Source: Rickettsiales bacterium (lineage in GTDB: Bacteria; Pseudomonadota; Alphaproteobacteria; Methylaequorales; Methylaequoraceae). Taken from it: a stretch of 5,809 nt of DNA. Shown here piece after piece: positions 5,280-5,809 of the stretch. The translations under genes and the position numbers were made by a program. The stretch is from the NCBI GenBank assembly GCA_002710765.1, contig PALK01000002.1, positions 26,679 to 32,487 on the forward strand. The letters run 5' to 3'. The notes beneath the pieces were generated by a model. That model was given only the letters and a program-made list of their open reading frames with translations. It was not told the DNA's origin and searched no databases. Numbering within the stretch: the stretch's first letter is position 1; every line of letters begins with the position of its first letter.

Positions 5280-5809
5280 ATTATTTTTTAATTATTTTAA
5301 ACCAAAAGATGAATGTGCAGTTTTTGGTGTTTATAATAATAAAGATGCTTCATCACTGACGGCTCTTGGCTTGCATGCTTTACAACATAGAGGTCAAGAT
5401 TCCACTGGTATTGTTAGTTTTAGCAAAAAAGGAAAGTTTTTTGGTCATAGAGGTATGGGACAGGTTTCAGAAGTTTTTGGAAACTCTGATGTAATTAAAA
5501 AACTAGAGGGTTCATCATGTATAGGTCATAATAGATATGGAACTACTGGAGAATCTGCATTAAAGAATGTACAACCTTTATTCTCTGAAATTCACTTAGG
5601 CGGTATTGCGATAGCTCACAATGGAAATTTAACGAATACCTCAATATTGAAAGAAAAGCTGATAAGCAATGGATCAATATTTCAGTCTACGTCAGATACA
5701 GAAGTAATCTTACATTTAATTTCGACGGCAAAAGGTTCATTAATTGATAGACTAATTTTAGCACTAAAAACTATTAGAGGTGCATATTCTTTACTTTTAT
5801 TAGGTGAAA
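5272..5809 (+). CDS. purF: Amidophosphoribosyltransferase PurF, 5' part (truncated by window end)
   Basis: The first 179 codons of glutamine phosphoribosylpyrophosphate amidotransferase, which catalyses the first committed step of purine synthesis (PRPP plus glutamine to phosphoribosylamine). Only the N-terminal class II glutaminase domain is present. DECAVFG (13-19) places the nucleophile at Cys15 after a 14-residue leader ending in Glu, suggesting a cleaved propeptide as in Bacillus-type PurF. Other family landmarks are LQHRGQDSTG (37-46), HNRYGTTG (86-93, glutamine-binding Arg88), AHNGNLTN (115-122) and SDTEV with Asp142. The Cys-to-Arg and Cys-to-Asp spacings agree with the family. The ATG at 5272 overlaps the end of cvpA by 8 bases and no Shine-Dalgarno site is evident, so translation is probably coupled to cvpA. 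The phosphoribosyltransferase domain, and any metal-binding cysteines, lie beyond the window. Confidence 0.95.
   Translation, partial: MNKLFFNYFKPKDECAVFGVYNNKDASSLTALGLHALQHRGQDSTGIVSFSKKGKFFGHRGMGQVSEVFGNSDVIKKLEGSSCIGHNRYGTTGESALKNVQPLFSEIHLGGIAIAHNGNLTNTSILKEKLISNGSIFQSTSDTEVILHLISTAKGSLIDRLILALKTIRGAYSLLLLGE

Overview
This is a very AT-rich, fully co-directional stretch (all genes on +) that reads as core bacterial chromosome. The gene set is L9, DnaB, an MlaE/MlaF-type ABC pair, CvpA and PurF. Most alphaproteobacteria keep a related block (rplI-dnaB, then alr, radA, cvpA, purF), so the best guess is a streamlined, AT-rich alphaproteobacterium, for example SAR11-like. This rests on gene order and composition; I could not run a phylogeny. 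TGA ends mlaE and Trp is encoded by TGG, so the code looks standard.

Layout: 1-444 is the 3' part of rplI, with a long charged tail. After a 61-base gap, 506-1462 encodes a CaCA-family Na+/Ca2+ antiporter with both alpha repeats. The 78-base gap before dnaB holds two adjoining DnaA-box-like 9-mers next to a perfect TATAAT. dnaB (1541-3025) is complete and has no intein. A 74-base AT-rich gap leads to mlaE (3100-3897), which overlaps mlaF (3894-4607) by 4 bases (ATGA). cvpA (4629-5279, TTG start) follows 21 bases later and overlaps purF (5272 to the window end, truncated) by 8 bases. No gene-free stretch exceeds 100 bases, and I see no rRNA, tRNA, CRISPR array, insertion sequence or convincing terminator.

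How the genes fit together: L9 serves the ribosome and DnaB the replication fork. MlaE and MlaF should form the inner-membrane core of a phospholipid/lipid transporter, whose MCE-domain partner (MlaD) is not here. CvpA is a small membrane protein usually linked to purF, and PurF starts purine synthesis. The overlaps suggest mlaE-mlaF-cvpA-purF is one transcription unit with coupled translation.

No new biological system is evident. The points most worth checking are the non-canonical ABC signature in MlaF (ISVSM instead of LSGG-type), the possible DnaA-responsive dnaB promoter, and the absence of alr and radA from their usual positions.
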